A DNA stretch of 64,000 bases from Antedon mediterranea (lineage: Eukaryota > Echinodermata > Crinoidea > Comatulida > Antedonidae): NCBI RefSeq assembly GCF_964355755.1, contig NC_092674.1:24020001-24084000 (forward strand). The letters are read 5' to 3'. The translations under genes and the position numbers were made by a program. Position 1 is the stretch's first letter. Every line of letters begins with the position of its first letter. A model generated the notes under the pieces. It had not been told where the DNA came from, searched no databases, and saw only the letters and a program-made list of their open reading frames with translations. Positions 42,482-55,053 of the stretch are shown piece by piece.

Positions 42482-45400
42482 ATGGCTGAATCCATTCACA
42501 GTAGTGACACTTTGACGCTAAAGTATCTGCTTGAAAGCCAGAGCCTGCTAAACAACCAGCCTCCTCTCTGTGAAGGTAAGTCGAGTGCACTGTACATGTA
42601 TAAAATTGCAGCAAAAACAAGCTAGCATAGCCTAATCTCTCTCTGTATTATTGAAGGTTGAAAAGTGTGTTGACCGTAGAAGTTAGTGACGTCACAGTGT
42701 CAATTGGTAGTCGGGTTGTTTTGCTACTATAATATGTTATGATGAGTGAATATTATTTGTAAGAATTGTAGATAATGATTGCGGGGTTGTTGACATACGA
42801 ATATATTGTCAGAGGAGTATTATTAGGTATATTTTTCATTGTATTGCATGTGAAGGTATTTATGCCATGGTATATCAAATCGGAGTTGTAAAATACAACT
42901 CCCTGAACAAATCACATGAAAAATATGACTATTCGATAAATGACTTTGCATATAATTTGTTATTAAGTTCAAACACAAATAGATACATAATATAGTATGT
43001 ATTGTACTCTGCAAGTTATACCCGCGTATTTGAATGATGACGAGCCTATTTCCTTGGTAACTAAATCTATCGTGAAATTCACTGTATATAATGTACATCG
43101 TAAGATAATTCTCTAAGATGGTACTTGTTTGTAGCTAATTACAAAGCAACGAGCAACGATATATTTTTTACGACAAAACAGATTAAAAAAAAAACAAGAC
43201 TGAAAGGCATTATGTTTATTCATCAGGAATTCATTATTCAGGAATTTCATAATGAAATTTATTTATCGATATGTACCGTAATCGATAAAGTATTGTATAT
43301 TTGTATCATATTATTTCCGACCACATTTACATAAATGAGTGTTATTATGTGTTGATACCAAGGTTGGTTGATGTTGCTTGGTAGGTGGTTGCGGCGCTTG
43401 ATAAGCCAGTCAGTATGAGTTTAGTGCATGGCTAGGCCTACAGTCTGAGAGTAGAACCACTCATATGGGATGTCCCAATTCAGGAGACTCTTGCTTGTGC
43501 AAGATAGGAAAACTAGAACAACAAATATACAGATATAAAAATATACGAACGGACCGGAGGGGAAATATTTGTAACGAGCTAACCGCTATTCAGAAGACAC
43601 GGGGGAAACTTGGTTGGGTCCCGAACCCCATGTCCCTTTAATAAATAGTGGTTGTCCCTACGCTGTGTATCTATTATTATAAGGTGGCTAATCTTTCCCG
43701 ACGGTGCGAGAGAAAGTGTGGGCATTGGGGAACCATGTTTTTGGGATGATATTACGGTAATATACAGCCTGATAACGACAATGATACTTACAGGGTGAGA
43801 ATAGGAAGTGCTAATTAGAGGGAATACGATGACCTTGGTAAAATACAGAGAAAGTAAGTAAGTTATTCCAAGAAAACTGTCAGATCTGTTCATATGTGTA
43901 GAGGTGTGGTAAATTTACTTTAGAAAAAGAAAACATTGACATAAATTAATAATTATTATATGTAGGCTACATTTGATCAACAGGTTTTAGGAAGATCTAT
44001 TTCATAAATATCTATTTCATAAATATCTGTAAATAAATATAATAACTGTATTATCACGGTTCTAAACTAATTTTATGAATATACACTTTGACCTTTGTGT
44101 TATCAACTTGTATAGGGCCTAAAGGTTATTTTTTATCTACCTTTTTCATATCAAAACTGTATTTTGTGAAAGTCAAGGCGCAATCGCGGATCAAGGATTA
44201 ATTATTAATTCGTGCATTGTATTTAGTAATTACTGCAGTGTTATATATATTAGTTAGCTTCGGGAAATAATTAGCTAAAGGACATATCGATGTAATTACT
44301 CTATCCATTTCTTATATGAGGTTTAACTTGTTTACGATCTGTGTCAGTAGAGATTGGACAAGGTTGATTTTAGAGAACAATCTAACAAAAATCAAGTTCT
44401 CGAAATCCAGTATAACCGCCGTCTAAAAAAGATGATTGCATGAAACTTGTTTATTGAAAACAAGTCCGTGAATCATGGCTAATTTGGCAAAAAAAAAACA
44501 TTGGCTAATAAAACTGTATATTTTGGCGGTCAAATTGTATTTAAAGATGACAGCCACTTATGTTTTAGGCTCTGGAAGTGATTTTAGGCGTCAGTAATTG
44601 AGAACTAACTTCATCATAAAACGTGTGCCACTGAAAACATAGCAGAGAGACGGTGCCGAACTAGGGGCAATATAATGTTTCATTTATGATGGCCATCCAT
44701 TATGACGTATGGCTTCCAATAATAAATGACTATGTATAGAAATATTTGTATACCTCCCTGGTTAATGATCGTCCCTAAATAACACTGTATCCGTATGCGT
44801 CACTCTTGCCCAAGCCCAGCAGTAGCCAGGCCAGTGTATTCTCGTCACCAAAACAGTGGTTGGATTTGTGTCGAGCTATTTACTCGACAAAATCAACAGA
44901 GAAAGTGTATGGCCCTGCTAAAATATTGTTTTCGGCCGAATAACTGTCGTTAAAAACAAGATGGCATATATACAGTATACTTACCGTATATACAAATTTG
45001 AGATTTTAACAACTGAACTGTTAGGGCCAACAGTTGTTATAGAGATCATCATAAGTTTGCTTGTGCAGTTTGTCCTTTGAAAAAAAAAATGTTTATATTA
45101 TATGGTATTTATCAGTCCAATATGTCAACTTTTTTACGTAATAATAAATCAACAATTGAACGTACAACTAAATGAATTATATAACGTGAAAAGTATGCAC
45201 AATGAAACCATAAAACGTCACCAATTTATACGGTATGTCATTTGTACGCGCGCGCCCACATTGCGTTATCATGCACTCGATGGAGCAGAAGGGATAGAAC
45301 AATAACAAAGCTTTGGAAAAGTAGCAAATTATCAACCGATCTATAATTTGTAAGGACAAATTCTGTATTGCCGAATAACCTGTCCTTCACATTCACAGCC

Positions 45401-48400
45401 GTCATAGGCCATGTCTAACCAAGGCAGAATGTGCTTTTGTGACTGTATGTAATTACTGCAGGCCTACAGCATTTGCATGCGCATATAATGAGAAAGTACA
45501 GAGAAGGATGTCATGAAAGTTCATTAGACTTCATCACCCCCGCCCCCCCCCCCCAACATCCCAAACATCTCAAACAAGCCCTCTCCCCACTGTCGAGTTT
45601 GTGATAACAACAGCGTGTACAACAGCGCTCGCCAAGTGGTGTCGTGGTAATGGTGTATAAATTAATATTTTTGTTAATTTTAATTAATGTGTAAAGGGTT
45701 TAAATTTCAAATTTACGTACAAAATAAAAATATAATAACACATGTAAAAAAAACGGGTTGCATATTCACTTGCCACTTTTTTTCACGCTGCTGCTCTAGC
45801 CCGCTACGTCACACGAGATGACTCATTTATTAGATGAAATCAAGCAGCAGTTATAGTACTACACTTTGACATTTTTGTTTAAATGGAAACTCGACTATAA
45901 TTTATAGGTACCAACTGTATTTCTGGTATTTATGAGTCCCATGACAATACTGTATTTTGCTGTCAGATAATCATTGAATAATCAAAACAGTCCAGGAAAG
46001 TTTTTGTTTGTAATATGATACTTCACACTTGAAGTATCTAACTTGACCTTAGCAATAAAATAAACTAAATTGAGTCTGTTTCATATCAAAGTTATTCACT
46101 TCTGTAACAAAATTCACATTATAAAAAGAGAAAAGAAACGTTTAATTATAACTCAAACACCATTGTCTGAGAGACAATTGAAGTATTTTTTGCTTCTAAT
46201 TACATTTTTTCAGGTAAAATAACTATTATGTGACAATAAAATGACAAATTCAAAAACAAATTTGAAATAAAAAATATTTTTCAGAGGGGCAATAATATCT
46301 TTAAAACTGTTACGTCAATAAGCAAGCAGCGTTTTTTGTAAGAAATATTTCTTGTTTAAATTATCTATCAACACGTTTGTTATATGTGCCGGTATACTTC
46401 CGGAATCAGACGGCAGTCGTAAATTTACATAAATTGTTATGATGACGTTAATCCTCTGCGCGCACTCTCTCTCTCTCTCTCCGAGGATTGTATTTAGTTG
46501 TAATTCCCCAATTTACGATATCAATAAATTCAACCGAATAATTTATGATATCGGATTTTGAAAACCAAATAATGCTAATCTTTGTATATATTCTACGTTG
46601 TTACAACAACAAGACAATTGTTAATACAGAAAAAATAATCAAATTCGCAATACTTTTATTTACACTGTGCTAAAAATACTGGATAATTTATTTGGATAAG
46701 TCGTTGGCTCTTCTATAGCTCTGCCTACACTATCAAACTTAATGTGATATATGGACATGGTGATGTCATATCACTACCATATTTGGGTATATTACTACCG
46801 TATTTGGGTATATGACTGCCGTATTTGGGTATATCACTACCGTATTTGGATACATCACACTTTTTTTCTTCAAACTATAATCATCGTCAATTATTCCTTA
46901 TAGGTTTTCATTTATTTGTTTTGACAAAAAAAAAACAACAAAGACAGATCAGGAAAAATAGAAGCCACTATTAGTGCGTCAGCAATTCCTTCAAATAGTA
47001 TTTTTTTAAATAAAATAAAATTAGCTATTTATTTATTTAATTTTATTTACATTACAATAAGATCCAATTAGGCCTACAGTATGATAATACAAAATTAAAA
47101 TTCAGGTAAAATATAACGATCAAGGGAACCGGACCTATATTTCCATGCTAAAAATAAGAATCATGAAAACGTATCCGTGGTTTTAAATCCAATTAAAGTT
47201 ACTGTCTACGTCTACACTATCAAACTAGTTTGACAAAAAAAGCTGGATGTGCCCAAATATGGTAGTGGTATTTCCAGATATGGTAGTGTCCATATATGGG
47301 CAAATCACGTTTTTTTTTGTCACATAAAGTTTGATAGTGTAGACACAGCTTTAATGTAGGCCTATGAGTAGGAAACAATAGCACGAAAACGGACATATAG
47401 ATCTACTAAAAGAGTCACAGAGTGGCAACCAAGAATGAGAAGAAGACGAGGAAGGAAAAAAAGAACAGAGAGATGACATCAAGATATCTGAGAACTTTGA
47501 ACTGGTCAATAGCTTACAAGGAAATGAAAAATGCTCGATGAGGGAAACAACCAAAGATGTATTAGAATTAAGTTGATACATTTTCAACAGATAAAATTAA
47601 CAACAGAGTCTGCTAAAATAAAAGAGATAACAAATGAAATATCTTGGGTACAAAATTAGGAAAAGGAGAATTAATTACAACTGCTGCCATTATGGGGGAA
47701 AGTAGAAGGAACAAGAAGTTGTAGTCTTCGACGTTTGGGATATCTCTCTACAATCAAAGAAACACTCAGCTCACCAACAACAATTTCATTCAAACTGCAT
47801 AACAGGGAACTATGGAGAAGCTCTTCAAATCATTGACAGATGCTGCAGTCCTAGACAGTAGAAAAGTTCACATCCATTTTGATTAGCCATAACTGTTTTC
47901 TGTGTCTTTTATGTGTTAACTTTGGGATTGTTACATTATAACAGACCCCACAGAATAACTATGCTATAATAATAAAAAAAGAAATAAATGTTATTTTGAA
48001 TTGAGTTAGTTGAACGTTTATACGATAATCTATAATTATAATGAAGTTAAATTAATTGGTTGATTGAACGTTGTACCGTAATAAACAATAGTTGTTTTTG
48101 ATAATAATAAAAAAATAACTTATTTCTACTTTAGTAGTAACAAAACAAAAGATTTCATATGCGTTTGTTTAACTTTCAGAAACGAATCCAGACAAAGCAG
48201 AGAAATGTGACGACTTCAACCAAGATGTCTGGGTTGGGCCAAACGGCGTGTCTGCAGATATGGCTGCGGCATTCCTGGGCCCAACTCTCTGGGATCGCAC
48301 TTTACCCTACAACGATCTGAAACTGGAATATATGGACATGAACAAATTTCTTCTTGAGAACGGAATTCCGAATTTTTCCGATGCGGAACTAACGGAAAAT

Positions 48401-49693
48401 ATCAACTCATCACCACCACGAATGGAAGAGAGCCCACAGTTAAATCAGCGTGATCAGATCTCACCATTTCAACTGACAGATGCGTCACAAGTGAATTTGA
48501 ATGATTCAAATGATGCCACCGCGAATTCTTTCCAACCAGTAGAAGATAGTAAGTTACAGAGATTATCAATTAGGCTTTTCAATTTAAATATAATAACACT
48601 GTGAGTGTAAATATAATGCTCCATCTTTTCCCTAAAAACAATTATGTTATGTCGAGTCGAGTGAACGAGCGGTTAAGGCAGTGGTCCCGCAAAACCGTAG
48701 CCATTAAGCGTGGTTCCCACTAGCGACGCAACACAAGGACGTAACACAACTCAAGTGAATTGACCAATCACAAGCGATGGCTTATTCGCTTGTGATTGCT
48801 AACTGTCTATAACTTCGCTTGTCATTGGTTAAAACGCTTGCGTTGCGTTTACGTCCTTGCGTTACGTTCTAGTGGGAACCAAGCTTACAGTCGGCACAGG
48901 TCCAAGCCTCTCGTTGAAATATAAAGATATATAACACGTCTTCTGGAGGTGCAGTGTACAGACACTGGCTTATGCGCAATTAACGAACATCTAGTGTATC
49001 GTCAGAAAGCATTGGTGTTGCTCCTGTCATGGAAAAGAGTTAGCTTATTACTCCATGTATGTGTACTGGTACGTGTACTGGTCCATCTCAACCCCTGTCG
49101 CTCGTTATAGTAGGCCTAGCTATCTGTTGTACACATTAATTAATTAATTAATTAATTAATTAATTAATTAATTATAGGTATTACTAATGGTTATCTGCAT
49201 CTAAGCTATTGTGATTTTCAAGAAAATAATAATAATTTTCTTTATCTTAGCCTCCGCCGTCAATGGTAGCTCTTCTTCACCCTCCACTTCACAGTCACCA
49301 CTGAACGTCGACGTTAACTTCGAACCAGTAGCAACGGAAATAGCATTGGCAACGGTACCGGGTCAACAGACATTTGACCCCAAGACTGCAAATTTTAATG
49401 ATGATGAACTGAAGCCTCAACCGATGATCAAGAAATCTAAAAAAATAATCGTTCCAGACGAGCAAAAAGATGACAAATATTGGGAGAAAAGAAAAAAAAA
49501 TAATACGGCAGCTAAGCGGTCACGTGATGCCCGGCGAATCAAAGAAAACCAAATTGCCATTCGCGCAGGATATCTTCAAAAAGAAAGTAACGCGTACAAA
49601 AGTGAAATTCAAAAGTTAAAGAAAGAAAATGCGAACTTGAAAAAACTTGTCGAAAAATATGAACGACAAATGAAATTGTTTAATACTCAGTAG
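42482..49693 (+). CDS. HLF/TEF-like: PAR-domain bZIP transcription factor (HLF/TEF/DBP family)
   Basis: It is a nuclear DNA-binding factor. Family members bind TTAYGTAA D-box sites and act in circadian output, detoxification and development. Coding exons are 42482-42575, 48180-48548 and 49251-49693 (phases 1 and 1), 906 nt or 301 aa; HLF is 295 aa. Exon 1 gives MAESIHSSDTLTLKYLLESQ. Exon 2 holds the transactivation block AAFLGPTLWDRTL (61-73) then LKLEYMDMNKFLLENGIP (78-95). Exon 3 carries a Ser/Thr/Pro linker, the PAR region ELKPQPMIKKSKKIIVPDEQ (207-226), the basic region KNNTAAKRSRDARRIKENQ (237-255) and a leucine zipper (about 256-295). The ATG at 42482 is preferred; the in-frame upstream codons lack an ATG. 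AATAAA at 50201-50206 may be the polyadenylation signal. Intron 1 is 5.6 kb and transposon-rich. Confidence 0.95.
42576..45778. other. First part of PAR-bZIP intron 1
   Basis: No exon, repeat family or RNA gene could be supported here. Several ORFs of 60-100 codons (for example 43579-43893 minus) show no conserved motif and no coding-like composition. A poly-C tract is at about 45538-45554, just outside. Confidence 0.35.
45779..46361 (-). repeat. Dispersed repeat 'F', copy 3, with inserted MITE, in the PAR-bZIP intron
   Basis: Read on the minus strand it runs from AAACAAGAAATATTTCTTAC to GGGCTAGAGCAGCAGCGTG like copy 1. Between GCTTATTG and TTATTGCTAAGG it is interrupted by about 0.3 kb with TTAAAGATATTATTGCCCC at one end, a member of the AAAGATGTATTGTCCCC MITE family. 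Confidence 0.75.
46718..46880. mobile_element. MITE, GTCTACACTATCAAA family, with internal mini-repeats
   Basis: Left GCTCTGCCTACACTATCAAA. The block TATCACTACCGTATTTGGG is repeated four times internally. The right end is degenerate (CACACTTTTTTTCTTCAAAC). It lies in PAR-bZIP intron 1. Confidence 0.75.
47206..47351. mobile_element. MITE, GTCTACACTATCAAA family
   Basis: Full-length: GTCTACACTATCAAACTAGT, internal CCCAAATATGGTAGTG and TCCATATATGGGC, right AAAGTTTGATAGTGTAGACA. It lies in PAR-bZIP intron 1. Confidence 0.85.
47390..47880 (+). mobile_element. Highly decayed retroelement remnant
   Basis: Frameshifted translations give fragments such as RRRRGRKK, RDDIK and YLRTLNWSIAYKEMKNAR, resembling LINE C-terminal tails. 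The end (CATTGACAGATGCTGCAGTC, then CTAG and AAAAGTTCACAT) is shared with 61775-61835. Family and limits are uncertain. Confidence 0.3.
48655..48930 (+). repeat. tRNA-like SINE split by a MITE, in PAR-bZIP intron 2
   Basis: GAGCGGTTAAGGCAGTGG (A-box-like) lies before, and GGCACAGGTCCAAGCCTC (B-box-like) after, a 179-bp insertion. Removing the insertion gives a normal A-to-B spacing. Confidence 0.5.
48707..48885. mobile_element. MITE with TA target duplication
   Basis: Inverted termini AGCGTGGTTCCCACTAG and CTAGTGGGAACCAAGCT. TA lies directly outside both ends (48705-48706, 48886-48887), consistent with a Tc1/mariner-type mechanism. Related to 27130-27236. Confidence 0.75.
49134..49174. repeat. 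(ATTA)n microsatellite
   Basis: About ten uninterrupted TTAA-phase tetranucleotide repeats about 75 bp upstream of the last PAR-bZIP exon. Confidence 0.9.
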
Positions 49694-50975
49694 ATATAGA
49701 ATTTTATTTGTATTATAAAAGATAATCTATTATGATAAATGGTTTGTACAAATTCAACAAGTTGGCGTTTCGTGGACGGTTCAATAATGTGTAGAGTATC
49801 ATAGGCAAATCATGGAGGTATCTCCATGGGCAAATCATGTGATACGCTGTCACATTATGTAACACATGTATCATAGGCCATAAGCCACATGTGATGCATA
49901 TGTTTCACAGGATTTGCCTATGATAGACAATTAATGTGAGGAGATACAGGACAGATAATCGGGTCGTTTCGTCCCGTTGTCCTGACAGTAGTTGTACTGT
50001 GTTGGGTCCGAGGGTTTTGCCGGTCGGTCGGTTCGAACTTTATTGGATGTCGTCGTGTATTCACTGTGTTCGCTGGCCGTATTCTGTTCGCTTTGGGCAC
50101 GGTGTCGTAAATGAACACATTATTTTACGTTTCGTAATATATGTGTTCACTTAAATAATTCTTATGACACCAGTAGTTTGCTAAGATTTGTAATTTGAAA
50201 AATAAAGGCCAGTACACTACTGTTATATACGCGATGGTTGGTCTAGAAATACGCAATTTTTCTGTGAGAAACCGATTCTGTTTCATGTAATTATGTTAAA
50301 TACAGCCTTTCATGTGACATTGTTCATATCCTTCACGATTGCTGATGCCTACTCTCATGTCTCCACTCTTCGAAATAGCCTATGGTACGCTCCTAGACAA
50401 AGAGCGAGAATCGTAGGAGAGAAAGATTATGTTTTGTAAAAACACAACAGTCATTTTAGGTATGACGTATTCCGCCTACATATTCCGACATCTCTAAATC
50501 CGCTTCTTGTAATGAAGTGATCTTCTTATAATCTTTTCATGTATATTTTTTAGGTTCAAAGTTTACACGTTGAGTAGAATGTAAAGCCATATTCGTCGAC
50601 GATTACTCTTGGGATTGATTGCGATGTTTTCTATGGCCAATGTGTCTAGGTAAATTTTATTGAAAAATTCGAAATTTTGCAATTTTTAAAAAAAGTTACG
50701 TCTGTAATTTTTATTGTTCCCCTGTTTTATAATTCTATTGTCGAATTATGCCATTTTACTGTATATTGTATAGGCTTATTGCTGCTTTATGTTCAATGGT
50801 ATACTTTTACTTCTTTTTATAAATGGGGCTTTTCAATAATATTGTAAGACGTGTCGTAGAAATGGAGTTGATACTATACCGTTCGCGCATGCTGTGCTTA
50901 CAACCCGATATTGTGATAACTTCAGCGACTCGCGCCAAATTTCGCTTCTGAATTATGCACTAAGCCGCATTATGC

Positions 50976-51095
50976 ATTACGCTATCAAACTAGTTTGACA
51001 AAAAAGTGTGATGTGCCCAAATATGGTAGCGATATGTCCAAATATGGTAGTGTCATATTTTTTTTGTCGCATAAAGTGTGAAGACAGAGCTTAAC
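50976..51095. mobile_element. MITE, GTCTACACTATCAAA family (ends eroded)
   Basis: CTATCAAACTAGTTTGACAA, CCCAAATATGGTAGCGATAT and TCGCATAAAGTG then GAAGACAGAGCTT. The right terminus lost part of TTTGATAGTGT. Confidence 0.7.
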
Positions 51096-53277
51096 TCTTC
51101 GTAACTAATGTAACCTATGATACTAAAACAAATATTGATATGACAAAAAAAGTTTTGTATCACCATAATTATTCATTTCAGTAGGATTATGACGTATGCA
51201 ACATTATGTAAGCGAGGTCTCTAGAAATTCGACTTCTTTTAATTAATGTAAACTAGGCCAAGATCGCTCGTTATTCTTGACAAGAATGAAGCCACATTTT
51301 AATGACATGATATCCTATTTATATAAATCGTCAACATGTCAATTTTGTCGAAAATAATAATTACCGTAGGCCTATCTATTGCTATACTATCGGATACGCA
51401 CACAACTCAATTTAGGTGACTGCACCACCCCATCTCACGCCCACCCAAATCACCTCATATTGGTTTTAAAAGGTAAATAATAATAGGTGAATTCAAAAAA
51501 AGAAGTCAACGTCGAATAAAATATTCAACCCCCAAATATTGATGGTAAAAGTTAGGCCTAAACATTCTTGCTCGTTGCGTCCGTCCTCGTCTAATTACAA
51601 CCAGGATAGGCTGGTATATTTTCTGTTCTCATAACAAGGATTGGGATTCACCTTACCATGAGTATGGTTATAACCATTCCAGGTGGTTGTGGTGTGACCG
51701 GCATTTCCTGTATTTCATGTATGCTATAGGTGTTGTTCCGGAAGCGGATACTTTATGGATATCACCAATGAATTATTCATGTTTTATTTTGTGACGTTTC
51801 ATAAGTCCTCAACTCATGTACGAAACAAATGTATTGCGTTCCGAAAGCCCGTGAAATTTAATAGGTTGGATCTTTACGTCAGTTACTGCAGAATTTGAGA
51901 ACAAGCAATAGAAAATAAGACTAAACCAGAACAATTGTGTGTAATATGTCACAAACGGAACACGTAGAAAGAGATACAATATAAAATTATAATGTTCAAT
52001 ACAACTATAGTAGTCGCAAAATATAAAATTTTTGTACTATTATAAATCAGATTTGTATTCAATTTGATCAATGAAAGATGTGTAAAAATTAAGATTGTCA
52101 AAATTATTTTCAACAGTTAAAATTTGTAATCCTTTGAAGAAAAGAATTAAAAAGTTATATTTTAAAATTATTTTTGAAATGCTTATTTATTGTAAATTTA
52201 TCGTTAAAATCAATTATGATTATGAATGACCGAATACACCGTCATTATGGTGTATTTAAAAAAAAGGTGTATTAACGTCCAAATGCAATTGTTGTAGGCC
52301 TATTCGATTGTGGAACTTTCGTAGTCAACAGTCATAAAGATTCGTTGTTATGGTAATGGTAAATTGTGAACGGGTTGTGCTCAACAGAAAATCATTCGAA
52401 TAGAAAGCGTTAAACAATGTTTTTTCGTTAAGAACAATCTCAACGCTCAAAATGCTTCGTTAGATAGGCCCACTAAACAGGCGTAGGACAGAAACCAAAG
52501 ACTAACCAGCTAATCTTAAGACTGATAATTAGTAATGGAAACACAATCGTCTTCTTTGTTCGTTTCAGGCAATCAACGATAAATTCATAGGTTATACATC
52601 ATGACACCGTATGGTAATGTTAGTTATAATGAGTGGCTATTAAACCATAGGTCCATAAAATAAGCTCACTCTCAATATAGAACATAGTAAGCTTAAATCT
52701 TTCGACACGAGCTTTACACCGGTGTTACCAGACATTCTTTGACAAGACGGCAGAGTGCGTCTGAATCGGCATCACTTCATCATGATTCCCTTGGGGATCG
52801 AGAACAGTTAAAGGTCTGTTGAGGAGGAGGACTGACATATTTTGAACTATCTATATCCCAGGACCTCTTTCGAAACTTACGCCTATATGTCGTACAATGG
52901 TCATTGAAATGGACATTATCATTTGAAACAAACATTTAAGCGGCCTTTGTTTAATACCCAACTCTCTGCAAAATTGTATTCAGTAAGATTCCGTAAAACG
53001 GCGTCACATTTTACAATTGCACGTTAGGATGTATCTTTAATATTCTATAAGTTCGTCGTTTATCTAAAATAGTTTTAGTAGGCCTACGTTGAAATACCCC
53101 TAGAAGTAATATTGTTGATACTGAGGTTTTAAGCACATAAAACAGTCATCATGCTTAAGCACGTATTTTTATCTAGGGCAACTTCGCTCGTAATTTTTTA
53201 GTAAATACATAATACGACTATTTCAGGATACTCGACGAGAATTAATAGACCGAATCGAATTTTTTGTAAAGTTATTA
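51096..53277. other. Gene-free interval downstream of the PAR-bZIP gene
   Basis: No gene, RNA or repeat family recognised. TAGGCCTA palindromes occur at about 51366, 52294 and 53082. Confidence 0.35.
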
Positions 53278-53287
53278 TGTGAATATG

Positions 53288-55053
53288 GGGTGTGTAGAAA
53301 GCGACGACCTCGAATTGGACGACCCTAACGACCCGGGCGACCTCGAATTGAACGACCTCGAATTGAACGACCCATAACACGAAACCGACGACCCCTATAG
53401 CCTAGCCTAGCCTAGGCCTAAGTGTGGTATAACATCCCAAAGCCGAACATAGCCAAAGATCTTTAAACTATACCTTATTTTATAATACTCGCAAGCAAGC
53501 AATTGATTGAAAAAATACAGAAATATCGCCATTTGATACTGATTGTGTCGACACGAACAAACGAAAAGATATGGAACGCCAAGAGTGCATCATTAAAACT
53601 GCATTCGACATTTTAAAAATAAATTAAAAAGAAATAAATATTATACAATACATGGTTAAACCATGGACGTATAATTACATCTCCTCGTCTTCTTATAACG
53701 AACACTATAGGCCTACCAAGCAGAGTAACATGTGCATGGGGGGATATGACCGGTTGGGCCGCCGACAAGTTGAGCCGCCGGTAATTTCTATGAAACGGCC
53801 AGTGCGTCTTTTACGACATTTCGCGTAGTGATAGAGTGGTCTCCTAGTAGGCCCTACATAAGTTCATGGTCTTTAAGTTTATTGTGTCATGAAAATAAAT
53901 AATAATTACATACTACAATTTTGTTGGTTTGAAACAGCAAAGGAAAGTAGTCATATTTAATAATTTAATTGTTTTTAATCTTTCAAGGTAAAAATGCAGT
54001 GCACTCCATAATATTTTTCTCGCGTGTATGCCTACCACGTAAAATCACGTTGTCTCTCAGGACTAATACTAGAGTATTGATATTCTTCGAATGAGGTTAA
54101 ATAATTATTATTTTTTATTTACTATCTTTTAATATCATATGTTATTGAATTTTACAATGTTAATACACAAAATATTTTACTAAAAAACGGTGATTTTATG
54201 CAATTATTTTACTTCAACTGCCGCCTGAGGGGGCAACATGTTTACGTCATTTTTGGCTAAAAACGATCATTTTCGGTCATGTTTTAGGCCTTATATTTTG
54301 GAATCTACAAGTCAGATATTCATAATTATTTCTCTTTAATTATAATATTTAATAATATATACTAAAAACCGTGATATATAAACTTTGGAATATACATCGT
54401 TATATCTAATAATTAATATAAATAGAACTTCTATTAAATAGAAACGAGCACCGGCGAAAGTAAGCATTTGGCGTTTCATAGAAAATAACGTTTTTCTGGC
54501 GGCGCCTCAACTTGTCGGCGGCTCAACTTGGCCTAATCCTGCATGGGGGAGGGCCATAAGAAAGCTTTACATTTCACACATGCATTGTATACGGTCAAAC
54601 CATGGAGGTATAAAAATATTTTTATACCTCCATGGTCAAACCATGGAGTACCTGGTCAAACCTTACCTGCCGCTGAAAAAGGGGCCTGGTTTGCCATGTT
54701 TATGATATTTCGTGTGCTAATCGAGTCGAATGCAGTTTTAATGATGCACTCTTGGCGTTCCATATCTGTTCGTTTGTTCGTGTCGAATTTGATACATTCA
54801 GTATCAAATGGCGATATTTCTGTATTTTTTCAATCAATTGCTTGCTTTGCGAGTATTATATAAGGTATGGTTTAAAGATCTTTGGTTATGTTCGGCTTCG
54901 GGATGTTATACCATACTTAGGCCTAGGCTAGGCTAGGCTATTATAGGGGTCGTCGGTTTCGTGTTATGGGTCGTCCAATTCTAGGTCGTCCAATTCGAGG
55001 TCGCCCGGGTCGTTGGGGTCGTCCAATTCGAGGTCGTCGCTTTCTACACACCC
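53288..55053. mobile_element. Long-TIR foldback element with 10-bp target duplication
   Basis: Arms 53288-53609 and 54725-55053 are inverted copies at roughly 95% identity by eye. They begin GGGTGTGTAGAAAGCGACGA and include GACGACCCATAACACGAAAC, CTAGCCTAGCCTAGGCC and GGAACGCCAAGAGTGCATCA. TGTGAATATG lies outside both ends (53278-53287, 55054-55063), fitting a Mutator-type insertion. The outer 0.1 kb of each arm is a short GACCTCGAATTGGACGAC-type minisatellite. The spacer holds a separate 798-bp Mutator-like element. No transposase. Confidence 0.8.
53742..54539 (+). mobile_element. Mutator-like non-autonomous element, copy B, nested
   Basis: Termini GGATATGACCGGTTGGGCC and (other strand) GGATTAGGCCAAGTTGAGCC, each followed by GCCGACAAGTTGAG. 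The 9-bp TGCATGGGG flanks both sides (53733-53741, 54540-54548). It is the same family as 30496-31256 in opposite orientation, and sits in the spacer of the larger foldback element, hence younger than it. Confidence 0.78.

Noticed and set aside
43579-43893. 104-codon minus-strand ORF in PAR-bZIP intron 1
   Set aside because: No conserved motif, not flanked by convincing splice sites, and antisense in a long intron.
54543-54863. 106-codon ORF overlapping the foldback right arm
   Set aside because: It starts in the flank of the nested element and crosses the arm. The mirrored left arm is not open in the equivalent frame.
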